NCBI GenBank assembly: GCA_021846145.1
Contig: JAJZCJ010000080.1
Location: forward strand, 1-11,622
DNA: 11,622 nucleotides
Direction: 5' to 3'
Origin: Bacillota bacterium
GTDB taxonomy: Bacteria > Bacillota > Bacilli > Alicyclobacillales > SLC66
Position numbers and translations under genes: made by a program. Positions 6,544 to 11,622 of this stretch are shown one piece after another (position 1 is the stretch's first letter; each line of letters begins with the position of its first letter). The notes under the pieces are model-generated. The model worked only from the letters and a program-made list of their open reading frames with translations, was not told the origin of the DNA and did no database searches.

Positions 6544-7047
6544 ATGAATATTCGAGTTTTGGATGAGTTAGATGCTCGGTTGTACCAAGAACTACGATTA
6601 AGTGCGTTAAGAATCAGCCCAGAGGTATTTGGCTCAACGTATGAGAGAGAAGTGAAATTCTCACTGGAAACTGTAATACAGCGAATGAAACCCACTAGGG
6701 ATAAGTTTGTACTAGGGGCTTTTGATGATAATGGTTCATTAGTTGGAATCGTGACTTTTATGCGTGAGAGCGGTCTTAAAACCGCTCATAAAGGGAATGT
6801 TTTTGGGATGTATGTAGCACCAGAAATGAGAGGGCATGGTGTAGGAAAATCACTTATGCTTGAACTCATAAGAAAAGCAAGAGATTGCGATGGCTTGGAA
6901 CAAATAAATTTAACAGTTGTGTCTAAAAATGAGTTCGCAAAGAAGCTGTATAAGTCCGTGGGATTCGAGGTTTATGGTGTGGAACGAAACGCCTTGAAAT
7001 ACAACGGGCAGTATTTTGACGAGGATTTAATGGTTCTAAACATCTAA
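6544..7047 (+). CDS. GNAT-family N-acetyltransferase
   Basis: A 167-residue single-domain acetyltransferase. Motif A is clear: the beta strand GNVFGMYVAPE followed by MRGHGVGKSLM (R96-x-x-G-x-G101), the pyrophosphate-binding loop for acetyl-CoA. Motif B follows as INLTVVSKNEFAKKLYKSVGFEVYG, with the usual Asn and the Tyr-x-x-x-GF helix, and the C-terminal strand ends in DLMVL. The acceptor cannot be read from sequence; proteins of this layout acetylate small amines, antibiotics or protein N-termini. ATG 6544 has GGGGA about 8 bp upstream. Unlike the GNAT copy at 3932-4457 this gene is intact, and the two are not close paralogues. It would be the last complete gene inside the putative island that ends at the tRNA-Val fragment. 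Confidence 0.85.
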   Translation: MNIRVLDELDARLYQELRLSALRISPEVFGSTYEREVKFSLETVIQRMKPTRDKFVLGAFDDNGSLVGIVTFMRESGLKTAHKGNVFGMYVAPEMRGHGVGKSLMLELIRKARDCDGLEQINLTVVSKNEFAKKLYKSVGFEVYGVERNALKYNGQYFDEDLMVLNI

Positions 7048-7050
7048 TTT

Positions 7051-7190
7051 TTACTGAACTAACGGGGGCACATATGCAGGAAAAACAGCTACGCCACGAT
7101 TGTATAAATATTCGTCGGCGGTATGCTGTCCTTGTTCAACTTTCGGGCCGAAGTGTCCCATAGCAACCTGAAAAACAATGCTGCGAAATT
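7051..7190 (-). pseudogene. Possible C-terminal fragment of a lost gene beside the tRNA scar
   Basis: On the minus strand an open frame ends at 7051 with MGHFGPKVEQGQHTADEYLY followed by about 15 residues. The GP...HTADEY pattern is reminiscent of the C-terminal end of M20-family metallopeptidases, where a His-x-x-(D/N)-E-Tyr segment supplies the last metal ligand. This is recognition by eye and weak. The same frame continues to 7356, but that part merely translates the tRNA fragment and the terminator backwards, so the real homology, if any, stops near 7190. No start codon or ribosome site belongs to it. Confidence 0.3.
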
Positions 7191-7226
7191 GATAGTTTGC
7201 AGTCACAATTATGAATATTAGTAGCG

Positions 7227-7276
7227 ACACCATGACATGGTGAGGGGCATGGGTTCGATTCCTATCAGCCGCACCA
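7227..7276 (+). tRNA. tRNA-Val(GAC), 3' half only (truncated)
   Basis: From the 3' end: CCA (7274-7276) is encoded, the discriminator is A, and the acceptor strand is CAGCCGC (7266-7272). The T-arm ATGGG-TTCGATT-CCTAT pairs 5/5 (one G-U) and has the invariant TTC, A58 and G53-C61. Next inward are a 5-nt variable loop GGGGC and an anticodon arm ACACC-ATGACAT-GGTGA with T33, anticodon GAC and A37. The anticodon stem pairs 4 of 5. The D-arm and the 5' acceptor strand (GCGGCTG expected) are missing: the bases before 7222 do not fit a tRNA. A non-pyrimidine at position 32 and the unpaired 27-43 suggest that true tRNA identity starts near 7228-7233. It cannot make a tRNA. This is what remains when an element integrates into a tRNA gene 3' end. 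Confidence 0.75.
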
Positions 7277-7294
7277 AAGTAAGAAATAGCAATT

Positions 7295-7323
7295 AAGATC
7301 AGTAAAAATATTGCTGGTCTTTT
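7295..7323 (+). terminator. Intrinsic terminator behind the tRNA-Val fragment
   Basis: AAGATCAGTAA (7295-7305) pairs with TTGCTGGTCTT (7311-7321) over 11 positions, two of them U-G wobbles valid only for plus-strand RNA. The loop is AAATA and the run TCTTTT follows. It starts 18 bp after the CCA, the normal position for a tRNA terminator. It therefore probably belonged to the original tRNA-Val gene, which makes the sequence to its right the ancestral chromosomal side. Confidence 0.7.
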
Positions 7324-7457
7324 GATGGATGCTAAAATTTTCGTGGATAATGTCAACGCCCGGCTTCTTTTGGATCACCCTGTGTTGTCAGATTTTAGCT
7401 AGTGGCCAATTTTTCGGTTGTCGTTGGGCGCACACCTGCTTTCAATTTGACCATGAG

Positions 7458-7476
7458 TCGGTAACTCTGTCACCGA
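7458..7476 (-). terminator. Hairpin downstream of hxlR-type gene
   Basis: TCGGTAAC (7458-7465) and GTCACCGA (7469-7476) form an 8-bp stem with a 3-nt loop. The one imperfect pair is a G-U wobble in minus-strand RNA but an A-C mismatch in plus-strand RNA, so it fits the minus-strand regulator, whose stop is 9 bp away. No T-tract follows. Confidence 0.4.
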
Positions 7477-7485
7477 ATGTGTATT

Positions 7486-7806
7486 TCACATATCTTCGTA
7501 GTACTTTGTTCCCCAATCATTCACCATAACGAGAAGAGGCATTAGACTATTTCCATGTTCAGTTAATTCATACTCAACCCTTGGCGGAACTTCAGGATAT
7601 GTTGTACGCGAGATCAAGTCGTGTCGTTCCAGTTCGCGCAGTTGTTGAGTTAACATCTTCTGGGTAATCGTCGGCATTTTTCGTTGGAGTTCTGAAAACC
7701 GAAGATGCCCATTTCTTAAATGCCAAAGAATCAGAACACGCCATTTACCATCGATCATTTTGATGACACGTTCCAAAGGGCATATGTTTTGAGAGATTTG
7801 ATTCAC
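7486..7806 (-). CDS. HxlR-family (DUF24) winged-helix transcriptional regulator
   Basis: A 106-residue protein with the full HxlR domain: CPLERVIKMIDGKWRVLILW near the N-terminus, then LRFSELQRKMPTITQKMLTQ and LRELERHDLISRTTYPEVPP, followed by RVEYELTEHG. These are the winged helix-turn-helix and wing of the family. Cys9 in C-P-L-E is the conserved redox-sensitive Cys of family members such as YodB, CatR and HypR, which sense quinones, diamide or hypochlorite. It is the only Cys here, so sensing would go through thiol modification or an intersubunit disulfide. The start is GTG 7806 with a strong AAGGTGAT site about 6 bp upstream. It is divergent from the hydrolase-quinone reductase operon, and its own promoter contains a candidate operator. 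It is likely an autorepressor and controller of the neighbouring operon. Confidence 0.88.
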   Translation of the reverse strand: MNQISQNICPLERVIKMIDGKWRVLILWHLRNGHLRFSELQRKMPTITQKMLTQQLRELERHDLISRTTYPEVPPRVEYELTEHGNSLMPLLVMVNDWGTKYYEDM

Positions 7807-7837
7807 GTCTCATCACCTTCACGGTTACCAAATGGAT

Positions 7838-7866
7838 ACTATCACACTGAAAAGTGCCTACTTCAA
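7838..7866 (-). promoter_or_regulatory. Promoter of the hxlR-type gene
   Basis: On the minus strand TTGAAG (7866-7861) and GATAGT (7843-7838) are spaced exactly 17 bp apart, and GATAGT carries a TGn extension. RNA would start about 25 bp before the GTG start at 7806. Each hexamer matches consensus in 4 of 6 positions. Confidence 0.5.
7852..7863. promoter_or_regulatory. Candidate HxlR operator
   Basis: AAGT-GCCT-ACTT is a perfect inverted repeat. It covers the edge of the -35 box and the spacer of the hxlR-type promoter and lies about 17-28 bp upstream of the possible -10 (TATTAT, 7880-7885) of the divergent operon, so one bound dimer could affect both promoters. A second AAGT/ACTT-type half-site, AACTTTT, lies at 7869-7875. 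DUF24 regulators are known to bind short A/T-flanked inverted repeats with ACTT/AAGT-like arms. The assignment is inference from position. Confidence 0.45.
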
Positions 7867-7920
7867 TAAACTTTTCATTTATTATATCGTATCCCCATGA
7901 CAGACGAGGGGAGCAAAAAG

Positions 7921-8889
7921 ATGAAATCGCCGTATTTTAACGTTGAGAAGGTTGCAGATGGGGTTTATGCCGCGATTGCGATTGAAGATAGGGGGGCGTG
8001 GGGAAACGCAGGCTTTGTGGATCTCGGGGATACGACGCTTGTTTTTGATTCGATGCTCACCCCAGCGGCTGCAAGTGACTTAAGACATGCGGCAGAGCAT
8101 TTTACTGAAAATCAGGTCTCTCACCTCGTCAATAGCCACTATCATTTTGATCATGTATTCGGAAATCAGGTCTTTCAGGATGTGACGATAATTGCTACGG
8201 CACGAACCCAGGAACTAATGGTTGAAAATCTGGATTTCACAAATGTTACCTCTATACAAAACGAAATAAGAAAAAACAATGAGGAACTTTCTGCCCAAAT
8301 CGTAGGGGAGAGAAGTCCGTGGATTCAGCGTTGGCTACAGAATGAGATTGCAGAGCGCCAGAAGTTCATTGAGGCATTACCGAACCTGCAATTGACGCTT
8401 CCCAATCAAACGTTTGTCGATCAATTGGAAATCCAAGGTTCAAAGAGGCGGATCGAGCTTATTACTTATGGCGGTGGCCATACAGATAGCGATGCCATCA
8501 TGTACCTTCCAGACGAAGGTATTGCCTTTATGGGCGATTTAGTTCTTGTGGACACTCACCCCATGTTAGCAACAGGAAATCCCAATGAGTGGCTTGCGAT
8601 ATTAGAAAAGATAATAGCGTTACCTATACAAAAGATCATACCTGGCCATGGGAGAGTTGGCGATTCAGGACATGCAGTGAACATGATACGATATATCACG
8701 GATGTTCAACAGTTGGTTCATGATGCCTACGCTGACGGTAAGTCGCTTGAAATACTTATTGATTCTCCGATTCCGGGTTTGTACCAGGATTGGAGATTTG
8801 CCCATGTATTCGATTGGAACCTTAAGTATTTGTACAAACAGGAGACGCAGACAGGGAATCGAAACATGATTCATGGGGATCTATCATGA
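7921..8889 (+). CDS. Metallo-beta-lactamase-fold hydrolase
   Basis: A 322-residue cytoplasmic protein with all metal ligands of the fold: NSHYHFDHVFGN (H73-x-H75-x-D77-H78), GGGHTDSDA (H187), MGDLVLVD (D206) and IIPGHGRVGD (H243). A helical insertion lies between about residues 95 and 155 (RWLQNEIAERQKFIE). This suits a glyoxalase II-like or SoxH-like hydrolase, but the substrate is not evident. Start: ATG 7921 has GGGGAG 6-7 bp upstream; an in-frame ATG at 7897 would add 8 polar residues but has no ribosome site and would contain that site in its own coding region. The stop overlaps the start of the next gene (ATGA), so translation is probably coupled. It is divergent from an HxlR regulator, and a TATTAT at 7880-7885 may be its -10 box. 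Confidence 0.87.
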   Translation: MKSPYFNVEKVADGVYAAIAIEDRGAWGNAGFVDLGDTTLVFDSMLTPAAASDLRHAAEHFTENQVSHLVNSHYHFDHVFGNQVFQDVTIIATARTQELMVENLDFTNVTSIQNEIRKNNEELSAQIVGERSPWIQRWLQNEIAERQKFIEALPNLQLTLPNQTFVDQLEIQGSKRRIELITYGGGHTDSDAIMYLPDEGIAFMGDLVLVDTHPMLATGNPNEWLAILEKIIALPIQKIIPGHGRVGDSGHAVNMIRYITDVQQLVHDAYADGKSLEILIDSPIPGLYQDWRFAHVFDWNLKYLYKQETQTGNRNMIHGDLS

Positions 8890-9563
8890 AGATCTTAATT
8901 GTATTTGCACATCCCGAGCTCCAATCGTTTAACGGTACAATGCTACAAGTAGCGGTGTCAGAACTGACTTCCATTGGGCATGCAGTCAACGTTTCTGATC
9001 TCTATCACATGAACTTTAATCCAGTTGTCAGTCCCCGTGATTTCTCAATCAGGCAAGATGAAGAATATTTTCATTTAATGAGTGAACAACTGAATGCGCT
9101 TGAGAATAGCGGTCTGGCTTCAGACATATTGGCTGAACAAGAAAAACTAAAGTGGGCAGATCTGGTGATATTTCAGTTCCCACTATGGTGGAGAGGTCTA
9201 CCGGGGATTTTAAAGGGATATTTTGATCGAGTGTTTACTTATGGTTTTGCGTACGGAGGGACAAAAGGAAGATTTCATCATGGTGGTTTTAATGGGAAAC
9301 GGGCCATGTTGTCATTTTCTCTGGCGAGTTCATCAGAAGATTTTTCTGAGTCTGGGAAGTCAGGAATTACTATGGAACAATTGCTTCACCCCATTCAATA
9401 CGGGACGTTGTGGTATTGCGGTTTCAAGGTATTACAACCATTTACGGCTTACGATATCCACCAACGTTCCTCAATGGAATTAAGACAACACTATTTGGAG
9501 AAGTTTCGCAATCGACTTAGAAATTTGGATACGTGGCCGACCGTTTATCCAACGAGTAATTAA
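8886..9563 (+). CDS. NAD(P)H:quinone oxidoreductase-like flavodoxin-fold protein
   Basis: A 225-residue protein of the NQO1/MdaB/KefF group (flavodoxin_2). MKILIVFAHPELQSFNG is the FMN/FAD phosphate-binding start (AHP-x2-x-S-FN). The second signature, LVIFQFPLWWRGLPGILKGY then FDRVFTYGFAYG, is the flavin-binding QFPLWW segment. LSFSLASSSEDFS aligns with the third flavin loop. The expected activity is two-electron reduction of quinones, nitro or azo compounds by NAD(P)H. The start ATG overlaps the hydrolase stop by 4 bp, so the two proteins are made together. The HxlR regulator next door is of the type that controls such reductases in Bacillus (azoreductase, nitroreductase), which supports an electrophile-detoxification role. 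The gene is complete and followed by hairpins. Confidence 0.88.
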   Translation: MKILIVFAHPELQSFNGTMLQVAVSELTSIGHAVNVSDLYHMNFNPVVSPRDFSIRQDEEYFHLMSEQLNALENSGLASDILAEQEKLKWADLVIFQFPLWWRGLPGILKGYFDRVFTYGFAYGGTKGRFHHGGFNGKRAMLSFSLASSSEDFSESGKSGITMEQLLHPIQYGTLWYCGFKVLQPFTAYDIHQRSSMELRQHYLEKFRNRLRNLDTWPTVYPTSN

Positions 9564-9621
9564 TGATATAGGAGAAGGCTCATTCTACAAAAATAGGCCT
9601 TATGCTTCTCACGTACGTCTA

Positions 9622-9661
9622 ACCTCTATAATAAAGAGGTCAACCGTGATTGGTTGACCTC
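9622..9661 (+). terminator. Strong hairpin after the reductase gene with an overlapping alternative hairpin
   Basis: GAGGTCAACC (9636-9645) and GGTTGACCTC (9652-9661) form a perfect 10-bp stem with a 6-nt loop. On the plus strand ATAATA follows rather than T's; on the minus strand TTTATTATA follows, so termination could work in both directions but is better for minus-strand RNA. ACCTCT (9622-9627) can also pair with AGAGGT (9635-9640), which would exclude the larger stem. It closes the hydrolase-reductase operon. Confidence 0.55.
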
Positions 9662-9705
9662 ATAATACGATCGAGCCGGATAGTTCCAGAAGATGAGGTG
9701 AGATT

Positions 9706-10272
9706 CTGATTACAAAAAATAGTAATTTAAGAGTTGTTGTAGGGTCGGGGGGAAGCAAAAATAACGTTGGTTGGAAGCATACAGAAGAAAACGAATTGAA
9801 CTTATTAAAGCGAAGTGATTGGGAAGAAATGTTCTCTCCGAATTCAATTTCCTCCATCCTCGCTGAGCATGTTTGGGAGCATTTTACCTATGAGGAAGGT
9901 ATCAATGCCGCTAAGACGTGCTATGAATTTTTAAAGCCAGGTGGATACGTGAGATGTGCAGTTCCAGATGGTTTCTTTAGAAACGAATGGTATCAAAATA
10001 TGGTCAAGATTGGTGGTCCTGGCCCATCTGATCACCCCGCGGCAAGCCATAAGATTGTTCATACATATCGAACATTGAAAAGCATATTCGAAGCTGCTGG
10101 ATTCCAAGTTCATCTACTTGAGTATTGTGATGAAAATGGTGATTTTCATTACAACGATTGGGATGAGAATGACGGTTTCATTTATCGATCTAAGAGATTT
10201 GACCATCGAAACCATGATGGAGAACTGGGCTTTGTGTCTCTAATCGTTGACGCATTTAAGACTCAAAAGTGA
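9706..10272 (+). CDS. Small SAM-dependent methyltransferase-like protein with non-canonical start
   Basis: The frame encodes a class I methyltransferase-like protein: LRVVVGSGGSKNNVGW (motif I with G-x-G-G), then ILAEHVWEHFTYEEG (motif IV region), CYEFLKPGGYVRCAVPDGFF (the typical LKPGG-x-hydrophobic-x2-VPDG post-motif), and a C-terminal half with DHPAASHKIVHTYRTLKSIF and RSKRFDHRNHDGELGFVSLI. Start problem: the first usual start codon is TTG 9796, which would drop motif I and has no ribosome site. The homologous sequence continues upstream to about 9706, where an excellent GAGGTGA (9695-9701) is followed by CTG (9706) and ATT (9709), with a stop (TGA at 9694) just before. CTG at 9706 sits 7 bp after GAGG. 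Either a CUG/AUU start is used or an ATG has mutated. The full frame is 188 residues. The target is unknown. Confidence 0.7.
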   Translation: MITKNSNLRVVVGSGGSKNNVGWKHTEENELNLLKRSDWEEMFSPNSISSILAEHVWEHFTYEEGINAAKTCYEFLKPGGYVRCAVPDGFFRNEWYQNMVKIGGPGPSDHPAASHKIVHTYRTLKSIFEAAGFQVHLLEYCDENGDFHYNDWDENDGFIYRSKRFDHRNHDGELGFVSLIVDAFKTQK

Positions 10273-10358
10273 TAAAACCATGTTTTTCGTTATATTTCTA
10301 AAGAGAGCAGACAACAAAAAGGATTTCTTACCGCTAATACATAAATATACAGTATTGG

Positions 10359-10381
10359 TTGAATGACATTGTGTCAAACAA
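10359..10381. promoter_or_regulatory. Inverted repeat upstream of the nucleotidyltransferase gene, possible operator
   Basis: TTG-aa-TGACA-ttg-TGTCA-aa-CAA is symmetric in 8 of 10 arm positions, with a perfect TGACA/TGTCA core. It lies 71 bp before the ATG at 10452. Such compact symmetric sites often bind dimeric repressors, but no regulator gene is adjacent and no clear -35/-10 pair was found. Confidence 0.3.
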
Positions 10382-10451
10382 GGACCGGATAGATCAATAG
10401 CAACTCTTTCGGTAAAACAGATATGCTTCTCAGCCTTAGGAGGTTTATTCT

Positions 10452-11290
10452 ATGACACCCGCAACAGAGGTAAAACGAAATCAACTGTTACATTTCATAC
10501 GTGTGAAGATGAAATCTGAGAGTGCGGTCAAAGGTGTCGTCGCAGTTGGAAGTATTGGGGCTGGCACGGCTCACGACGATTCCGACATCGATGCAGTTGT
10601 GTTACTCGATCCATATGATTTGTACGTTGTACCAGCGGAAGCTATCTGGCGAGAGGTTGATGGCACTTTCCACAGTATTTTCACCACTGATGAGGCTTTA
10701 CTGAAGCATGGACGGAACCGATGAAATTCGAGTTAGCAAACGGTTGGATCGCTTTTGATCGCACAGGTGATGTTGAACGTGTTATAAAGCACAATACGCT
10801 GTACGACGATGCGACAAGACTGCTTCGTTTGGACGAAGCTATTACATGGTTGGATCAATTGTTGAATGAGGGTGAACCCGATAGGGTTTGGGAGACCTAC
10901 GGATCTATGGTAGCCCACGATCGATTGAATGCTGCTTATGACTATTTGGTACAAATGATGTTTGCGTACAATAGGACGTGGAGAACGTGGAAAACACGAG
11001 AGATGACAGCACTTCTGCAATTACCGTGGCACCCGAAGAGCTTCGAGGAATTTGGATTGACAGCTCTTGAAGCTCCAGCACACGGTTACGAGGGCTATCA
11101 TTCTCGGGTTGAAATTATGAGGCATCTATTCGAGGAGATACTTGCACAGTTGATAGCAGATGGAACGTATCTAAATGATGATCCTGTAGGTGAAGCATTC
11201 ATTCGCAACCATGAAGAGCCAGGGCGAGCTTGGAATATACAGGACTGGATGGGCAAACACAGAGACAGAGCAAGCCGAACACAACATTGA
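10452..11290 (+). pseudogene. Nucleotidyltransferase (MNT fold) gene split by a -1 frameshift
   Basis: The 5' part (10452-10724, 90 codons) has a perfect AGGAGGT ribosome site and the polymerase-beta-like signature GSIGAGTAHDDSDID (G33-S34, catalytic D45 and D47). The 3' part (to 11290) continues the same protein: EAWTEPMKFELANGWIAFDR contains the strand and Asp that usually follow in the MNT fold, then an all-helical C-terminal domain. The two frames join if one T is added to TTT at 10697-10699 (DEAFTEAWTEP instead of DEALLKHGRNR). As it stands the first frame ends by TGA overlapping ATG at 10721 (ATGA), and the second reading has only a weak start context. The intact product would be about 275-280 residues, as in stand-alone nucleotidyltransferases resembling antibiotic adenylyltransferases. 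It is probably non-functional unless re-initiation or slippage occurs. Confidence 0.75.
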
Positions 11291-11426
11291 TTGGGTGGGC
11301 TAGTGTCACTGTGTGTTTATCTTCGCAAAAATAGATGCGTGAATATTTATGCGGCTGTAAGATTTGGTGCTTTACTCTGCAATCGGGTCGGATAGTCCCA
11401 TAAGATTATTAGTAGTTTCTGTGAGC

Positions 11427-11456
11427 TTGAATAAATTATTCCTAAATTTTGATATC
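11427..11456 (+). promoter_or_regulatory. Possible promoter of the last gene
   Basis: TTGAAT (11427-11432) and GATATC (11451-11456) are 18 bp apart in an AT-rich stretch. A perfect palindrome AACGTACGTT (11475-11484) lies between this and the ribosome site and could be a regulatory site. The -10 match is poor. Confidence 0.22.
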
Positions 11457-11510
11457 TGATGTAAGATATATAGAAACGTACGTTCTTTTTTTGGCAAGGG
11501 AGGATACACT

Positions 11511-11622
11511 ATGAGCAGTTTTTGGGGTATTGTTGTCGACCAATCCTTGAAAGATAAGGACTTCATAAAGCATTTGAATGTTGTTGCCAAACAGCAGGTA
11601 GGATCGTGGGATCTGCTATTGG
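11511..11622 (+). CDS. Unrecognised protein, N-terminal part (cut by window edge)
   Basis: ATG 11511 is preceded by GGGAGG (11498-11503) at 7 bp, a near-ideal ribosome site, and the frame stays open for 37 codons to the window end. The visible sequence, starting MSSFWGIVVDQSLKDKDFIK, is soluble with mixed charge and has no signal peptide or membrane segment. I do not recognise the family. The strong translation signal and clean frame make a real gene likely. It is co-oriented with the nucleotidyltransferase pseudogene but separated from it by 220 bp, so it probably has its own promoter. Confidence 0.6.
   Translation, partial: MSSFWGIVVDQSLKDKDFIKHLNVVAKQQVGSWDLLL

Noticed and set aside
7191..7356. 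Membrane-protein-like N-terminus of the minus-strand frame 7051-7356
   Set aside because: It is the reverse translation of the tRNA fragment and the terminator.
7897..7920. ATG 7897 as start of the MBL hydrolase
   Set aside because: No ribosome site before it, and the good GGGGAG site lies inside this stretch, upstream of ATG 7921.
9796..10272. TTG 9796 as the methyltransferase start
   Set aside because: No ribosome site, and it removes the motif I glycine loop that is encoded in frame upstream.
10721..11290. Separate downstream gene (toxin-antitoxin-like pair with the upstream half)
   Set aside because: The MNT fold itself is cut between the two frames; a MNT/HEPN pair would have each domain complete, and the C-terminal part shows no clear HEPN R-x4-6-H motif.

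Overview
The window looks like an accessory, partly decayed stretch of a chromosome from a spore-forming Bacillota, class Bacilli. The evidence is the tail of a YheC/YheD-type spore-associated ATP-grasp gene at the left edge, strong GGAGG/AGGTGA-type ribosome binding sites, a CCA-encoding tRNA sequence, and families common in Bacilli (AdaA-like, HxlR, DUF2785, DUF523, EamA). Base composition is moderate. An Alicyclobacillus-like host would fit, but that is a guess.

Left part (1-3000): the 3' end of a YheC/YheD gene is followed, with no intergenic space, by the C-terminal remnant of a short-chain dehydrogenase (375-503). About 300 bp of debris comes next. A divergent pair follows: an N-terminally truncated AdaA-like regulator (minus strand) and an intact 12-TM-type APC amino acid permease (plus strand). 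After a hairpin lies a broken DUF523 remnant.

Middle part (3000-7050): a putative glycolipid-binding (DUF1089) protein preceded by a threefold 10-bp tandem repeat, a GNAT acetyltransferase pseudogene with frameshifts and stops, an intact EamA/DMT exporter, an intact DUF2785 protein and an intact GNAT acetyltransferase. All are on the plus strand, with little sign of shared operon structure.

At 7227-7276 is the 3' half of a tRNA-Val(GAC), from the anticodon arm through the encoded CCA, followed by a good intrinsic terminator but with no 5' half. This is the classic scar of integration into the 3' end of a tRNA gene, and would mark the distal end of an island lying to the left.

Right part (7320-11622): an HxlR-family regulator faces a two-gene operon in which a metallo-beta-lactamase-fold hydrolase and an NAD(P)H quinone reductase-like flavoprotein overlap by ATGA. 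The regulator has a conserved N-terminal Cys in CPLE, and an AAGT-N4-ACTT site sits inside its own predicted promoter. By analogy with YodB/HypR-type systems this is probably a quinone/electrophile-responsive detoxification locus. Then come a small SAM-dependent methyltransferase-like gene whose reading frame continues upstream of any normal start codon, a nucleotidyltransferase broken by a one-base deletion, and the start of an unrecognised gene.

About half of the recognisable genes are damaged (SDR, Ada, DUF523, GNAT, nucleotidyltransferase, tRNA-Val, possibly the methyltransferase start). I found no CRISPR array, transposase, integrase or intact mobile element, and no convincing new multi-gene defence system. 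The most interesting signals are the tRNA-Val scar, the HxlR locus and its operator, the non-canonical methyltransferase start, and the tandem repeat at the start of the glycolipid-binding frame.
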